Assembly (NCBI RefSeq): GCF_024649945.1
Contig: NZ_JANKMS010000001.1
Coordinates: forward strand, 806,001 to 870,000
DNA: 64,000 nt
Direction of reading: 5' to 3'
Source: Flavobacterium panacis
Lineage (GTDB): Bacteria; Bacteroidota; Bacteroidia; Flavobacteriales; Flavobacteriaceae
The stretch's first letter is position 1; each line of letters begins with the position of its first letter. Both the position numbers and the translations under genes were made by a program. Below are positions 62,595 to 64,000 of the stretch, piece after piece. The notes below the pieces were generated by a model. It ran no database searches and was not told where the DNA came from. It worked only from the letters and a program-made list of their open reading frames with translations.

Positions 62595-63311
62595 CTAATT
62601 ATTCATTCTTTTTAATTCTAAAGCATTTAGAATTCCTGCTTCACTTGCTGTATTATTAAAATAGACAAATCCTTCTTTTTTAGAGTGTATTTCACCTTTC
62701 ACAACTATTAATTCATCTGTCGAATAACTAGAATGAAACATTCTCGGAATACCATGAAGTCTAATATACAACAAAGGGAAATCCTTAAATATAGTCTGCG
62801 GCAAATCAGGATGACTCACGCTACAGAATGTGATATTATTTTCTTTAAATGAATTCCATACATCCGGATTCCACCAGCTTTCATGACGAAATTCAATTAC
62901 ATTTTGAAAATCATAATTTAAAATGCCAATTATATTATCTAATTTTTCTTTGCTAAAAGCATAACTTGGCGGAAACTGAAATAAAATCGGCCCAAGCTTT
63001 TCTTTCATTCCGTTTATACACACTTCATAAAAGTCATGTAAAAGACTTTCACATTCGTGAAGCTTTTTAATATGCGTAATTTCTTTTGGTACTTTAATCG
63101 AAAATAAAAAGGCTTCGGGCGACTTATCGTACCAATTCTGAAAAATCTTAAGCGTAGGAAATTTATAAAAACTACCATTAAATTCGTAAGTATTAAAATG
63201 CTGACAATAAAATTCAAACCATTTTTTTGAGGGCAGATTGTTGGGGTAAAATATGCTTTTCCAGAAACTGTTGTAAAAGCTTGAACATCCTATTAATACT
63301 TTACTTTTCAT
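62595..63311 (-). CDS. DUF72 domain-containing protein
   Basis: A 238-residue cytoplasmic TIM-barrel-type protein. KVLIGCSSFYNSFWKSIFYP, KKWFEFYCQHFNTYEFNGSFYKFP, FLFSIKVPKEITHIK, LGPILFQFPPS and NVIEFRHESWW are the successive motifs of DUF72, a widespread family related to xylose isomerase-like barrels and of unknown activity. The start at 63311 gives a classic ATGA overlap with the stop of the upstream DNA glycosylase gene, so an ATG at 63329 is less likely. The coupling suggests a link with DNA repair, also seen in other bacteria by my recollection. Confidence 0.85.
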   Translation of the reverse strand: MKSKVLIGCSSFYNSFWKSIFYPNNLPSKKWFEFYCQHFNTYEFNGSFYKFPTLKIFQNWYDKSPEAFLFSIKVPKEITHIKKLHECESLLHDFYEVCINGMKEKLGPILFQFPPSYAFSKEKLDNIIGILNYDFQNVIEFRHESWWNPDVWNSFKENNITFCSVSHPDLPQTIFKDFPLLYIRLHGIPRMFHSSYSTDELIVVKGEIHSKKEGFVYFNNTASEAGILNALELKRMNN

Positions 63312-64000
63312 ATATATAATTCTTGACAATTGGTGCAGAAAAAACTTCTGCGTTTTCGTTCTCCTGTTTGTTTTTTATGAAATGGGAGATTACATCTCAG
63401 ACAAACATCTTTTGTATAGGCTTCCCAATGTTGCTTGAGTTCAAATTTCTTTTTCCAGTATAAAAATTCGAAACTATACGTCGAGCATTCGGCAATAATT
63501 TGACTGATATAATCTGGAGGGATTTTTCCAATAATAGATTCAGGATGAATGTAACAACGGTATAAAACTTCATTTTTAATGATATTCCCTACTCCCGCAA
63601 AAATATCCTGATCCAAAATGGCATCGCAAATCATTTTGTCTGACATTTTTTCTAAACTAATCTGTGCCTTTTTGGGATTCCAGTCTTCATTCATCACATC
63701 AACACTCCAGTCATAATAAGAATTGAGATCTCCTTCTAATAATTTAACGGAACAGGTATAAAAATTAAGTTCTCCATCTTCAAAAACCAAACTTAATCGT
63801 GGTTTCGATTCTTTACGTTCATTAATTCTGTATGTTCCAAACATCAGCATGTGAATTTTTACGGTGAAAGAATCAAAACAAATCAAAAAATGTTTTCCCC
63901 AGGTCTTAAAAGCATTTATCGTTTTATCCTTTAATCGGGAAATATCAATAGCAGCAGTTCCAGAAACAGAAATGATTTTCTTTCCAGTAAATTGCTGTAC
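63308..64000 (-). CDS. Fpg/Nei family DNA glycosylase, partial (N-terminus outside window)
   Basis: The frame is open from the right edge of the window for 230 codons, so the N-terminal catalytic Pro-Glu is not visible. It contains QQFTGKKIISVSG (beta-sandwich), the helix-two-turn-helix DQDIFAGVGNIIKNEVLYRCYIHPES (landmark) and a C-terminal zinc finger with CLRC and CTNC spaced as in Nei/Fpg (Cys-x2-Cys...Cys-x2-Cys), with TGERKRRSFFC carrying the finger arginine. It excises oxidised bases. The gene overlaps the DUF72 start by ATGA. An internal TTG at 63886 is not the real start because the frame continues upstream. Confidence 0.86.
   Translation of the reverse strand, partial: VQQFTGKKIISVSGTAAIDISRLKDKTINAFKTWGKHFLICFDSFTVKIHMLMFGTYRINERKESKPRLSLVFEDGELNFYTCSVKLLEGDLNSYYDWSVDVMNEDWNPKKAQISLEKMSDKMICDAILDQDIFAGVGNIIKNEVLYRCYIHPESIIGKIPPDYISQIIAECSTYSFEFLYWKKKFELKQHWEAYTKDVCLRCNLPFHKKQTGERKRRSFFCTNCQELYI

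Noticed and set aside
1..64000. tRNA, rRNA, transposase, integrase or phage genes
   Set aside because: Read through for these and none was seen; the repeats are short palindromic units without coding capacity.

Overview
The window is AT-rich chromosomal DNA from a Bacteroidota bacterium, almost certainly a Flavobacterium-like member of the Flavobacteriaceae. The evidence is two SusC/SusD-type or peptidase-regulatory-domain TonB receptor styles, a FecI/FecR pair ahead of SusCD, DUF4374 and SusD lipoproteins, flavobacterial -7 promoter elements (TAnnTTTG), weak Shine-Dalgarno sites, and many palindromic intergenic repeats. No rRNA, tRNA, CRISPR array, phage or transposase gene was seen, so this looks like ordinary chromosome rather than an island.

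Layout. 1-3876: a partial CAAX-protease-like membrane protein, two DoxX-like membrane proteins, a zinc-free alcohol dehydrogenase-type reductase and a GNAT acetyltransferase, separated by repeat-rich gaps. 3953-8730: a siderophore-type uptake locus (DUF4374 lipoprotein, TonB receptor, divergent AraC regulator). 8977-16324: a TauE/SafE exporter with DUF1634 partner, a luciferase-like monooxygenase, a second siderophore receptor, and a thiolase coupled to an unknown gene. 16377-19115: an azoreductase divergent from an HxlR regulator with a clear operator array, a divergent DapB homologue and a DUF1810 gene. 19263-25612: a His/Cys-rich small secreted protein followed by a tight four-gene operon in which a siderophore-type TonB receptor sits between an ABC ATPase and two DUF3526-type ABC permeases. 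This is the most unusual gene arrangement in the window.

26140-35574: ECF sigma, FecR anti-sigma, STN-containing SusC, SusD, a SusE-like lipoprotein and a di-haem cytochrome c peroxidase, forming a sigma/anti-sigma-controlled outer-membrane uptake system. 35596-37505: a small secreted protein, a VOC protein and a tautomerase. 37573-46285: a minus-strand metal-resistance cluster (small His/Cys protein, CzcA pump, TolC-like channel, CzcB adaptor, zinc-type P-ATPase). 46533-48433: two outer-membrane barrel genes. 48608-55170: a signalling operon (REC-histidine kinase, a CHASE3/GAF hybrid kinase with three receivers, a lone receiver, CheR, CheB). 55558-64000: an SDR, a SemiSWEET, several small proteins of unknown function, a five-PAS histidine kinase convergent with a response regulator, a PPOX-fold stress protein, DUF72, and a partial Fpg/Nei DNA glycosylase.

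A second theme is the density of short palindromic repeats. They fill most gaps, and in the metal-resistance operon they run into coding sequence: the signal peptides of both the CzcB and TolC-like proteins are partly encoded by repeat units.
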